Below, one piece after another: positions 63,863 to 64,000 of a DNA stretch of 64,000 bases. The position numbers were made by a program, and so were the translations under genes. The stretch comes from Clusia tigrina (Eukaryota > Arthropoda > Insecta > Diptera > Clusiidae): positions 115,862,542 to 115,926,541 of the forward strand of contig OV050032.1 of the NCBI GenBank assembly GCA_920105625.2, given 5' to 3'. The notes under the pieces were generated by a model. That model had not been told where the DNA came from. It was given only the letters and a program-made list of their open reading frames with translations, and did not search any database. Position 1 is the first letter of the stretch. Each line of letters begins with the position of its first letter.

Positions 63863-64000
63863 CATAGATTTGAGCGATGGCTTAAATTGACAAGAGGCTC
63901 GAGTACTTTATTGTTACAAAATTTCAAGGTTTTATGACGCTCCAGAAAAAAGTTACAAGCATTTGAATGTTGCCAACTTTGATAGGTGTAGGACGTACCG
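63863..64000 (+). repeat. Start of a further higher-order unit, cut by the window end
   Basis: The marker CATAGATTTGAGCG at 63,863, followed by CCAGAAAAAAG and TTGAATGTTGCCAAC, is how units at 50,934, 53,088, 55,439 and 58,183 begin. The array evidently continues past base 64,000 in the middle of a monomer (last bases GGACGTACCG). Confidence 0.7.

Larger units (their letters stand above)
1..64000. repeat. 196-bp tandem satellite array (complete window)
   Basis: The same 196-bp unit repeats head to tail from the first to the last base, roughly 326-327 copies, with no inverted copy, spacer or foreign insert seen. The phase is easy to follow: the motif reading TTTGAAG then TTTTATCAG starts at 143, 339 and so on, and slips by only 21 bp over the 324 units between 78 and 63,561. 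Thirteen of those bases are one deletion at 26,198; the rest is the balance of single-base indels. Consensus composition counted by hand is A 55, C 25, G 50, T 66 (38% GC). Long pure arrays with a nucleosome-sized unit are typical of eukaryotic heterochromatin. Centromeric, pericentromeric or subtelomeric location cannot be told apart here. I do not recognise the family or organism. All other entries are sub-structure of this array. Confidence 0.98.

Noticed and set aside
1..64000. CRISPR array
   Set aside because: Periodic, but the whole 196-bp unit is repeated with no unique spacers, and the length and scale are those of a eukaryotic satellite.
1..64000. Multi-copy RNA gene cluster (5S rRNA, tRNA or snRNA)
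   Set aside because: No 5S internal control region, tRNA A/B boxes with cloverleaf, or snRNA motif was recognised in the 196-bp unit on either strand.
1..64000. Telomeric repeats, or a transposon inserted in the array
   Set aside because: No run of TTTAGGG, TTAGGG or TTAGG type repeats was seen; the monomer phase is never broken by an insert, and no LTR, terminal inverted repeat or target-site duplication was noticed.

Overview
The whole 64-kb window is one uninterrupted array of a tandem satellite DNA with a 196-bp monomer. Every line read from base 1 to base 64,000 is the same unit, always in the same head-to-tail orientation, and no boundary is seen at either end. Dividing positions by the unit gives about 326 to 327 monomers. 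Between two equivalent points, 78 and 63,561, there are 324 units and the phase slips by only 21 bp. I found no convincing protein gene, RNA gene, transposon, CRISPR array, origin or promoter.

A long, pure, low-GC (about 38%) array with a nucleosome-sized monomer and irregular higher-order repeats is characteristic of eukaryotic constitutive heterochromatin (centromeric, pericentromeric, or a subtelomeric or interstitial knob). I do not recognise the family or species. A plant or an animal is possible, and the sequence alone does not show that it is a functional centromere.

Layout: the array is a mosaic of segmental duplications whose offsets are close to whole numbers of monomers. From left to right: 0-10 kb is a two-fold copied region (offsets of about 5.3-5.9 kb) with an almost perfect 0.9-kb, 8-monomer-offset repeat inside; 10-17 kb has a recent dimer duplication and a 12-mer repeat; 17-21 kb is a 10-mer (1,958 bp) repeat; 21-27 kb has 12-mer (2,352 bp) and 4-mer (784 bp) repeats plus the one clearly truncated monomer; 28.0-31.55 kb is a clean 9-mer (1,764 bp) duplication; 31-37.3 kb and 37.6-45.3 kb are two versions of one large block, each holding repeats of a 10-mer (1,961 bp); 50.9-63.9 kb is a series of successive 11-, 12-, 14- and 29-monomer units marked by shared diagnostic variants.

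As there are no genes, nothing operates as a pathway. The biology on view is concerted evolution: unequal exchange or replication-based amplification spreading marked monomers and multi-monomer blocks. The recurrent antisense open frame of about 72 codons is a by-product of the repeat. It is longer than the monomer, overlaps its own next copy and changes frame each unit. I found no undescribed biological system beyond the satellite and its higher-order organisation.
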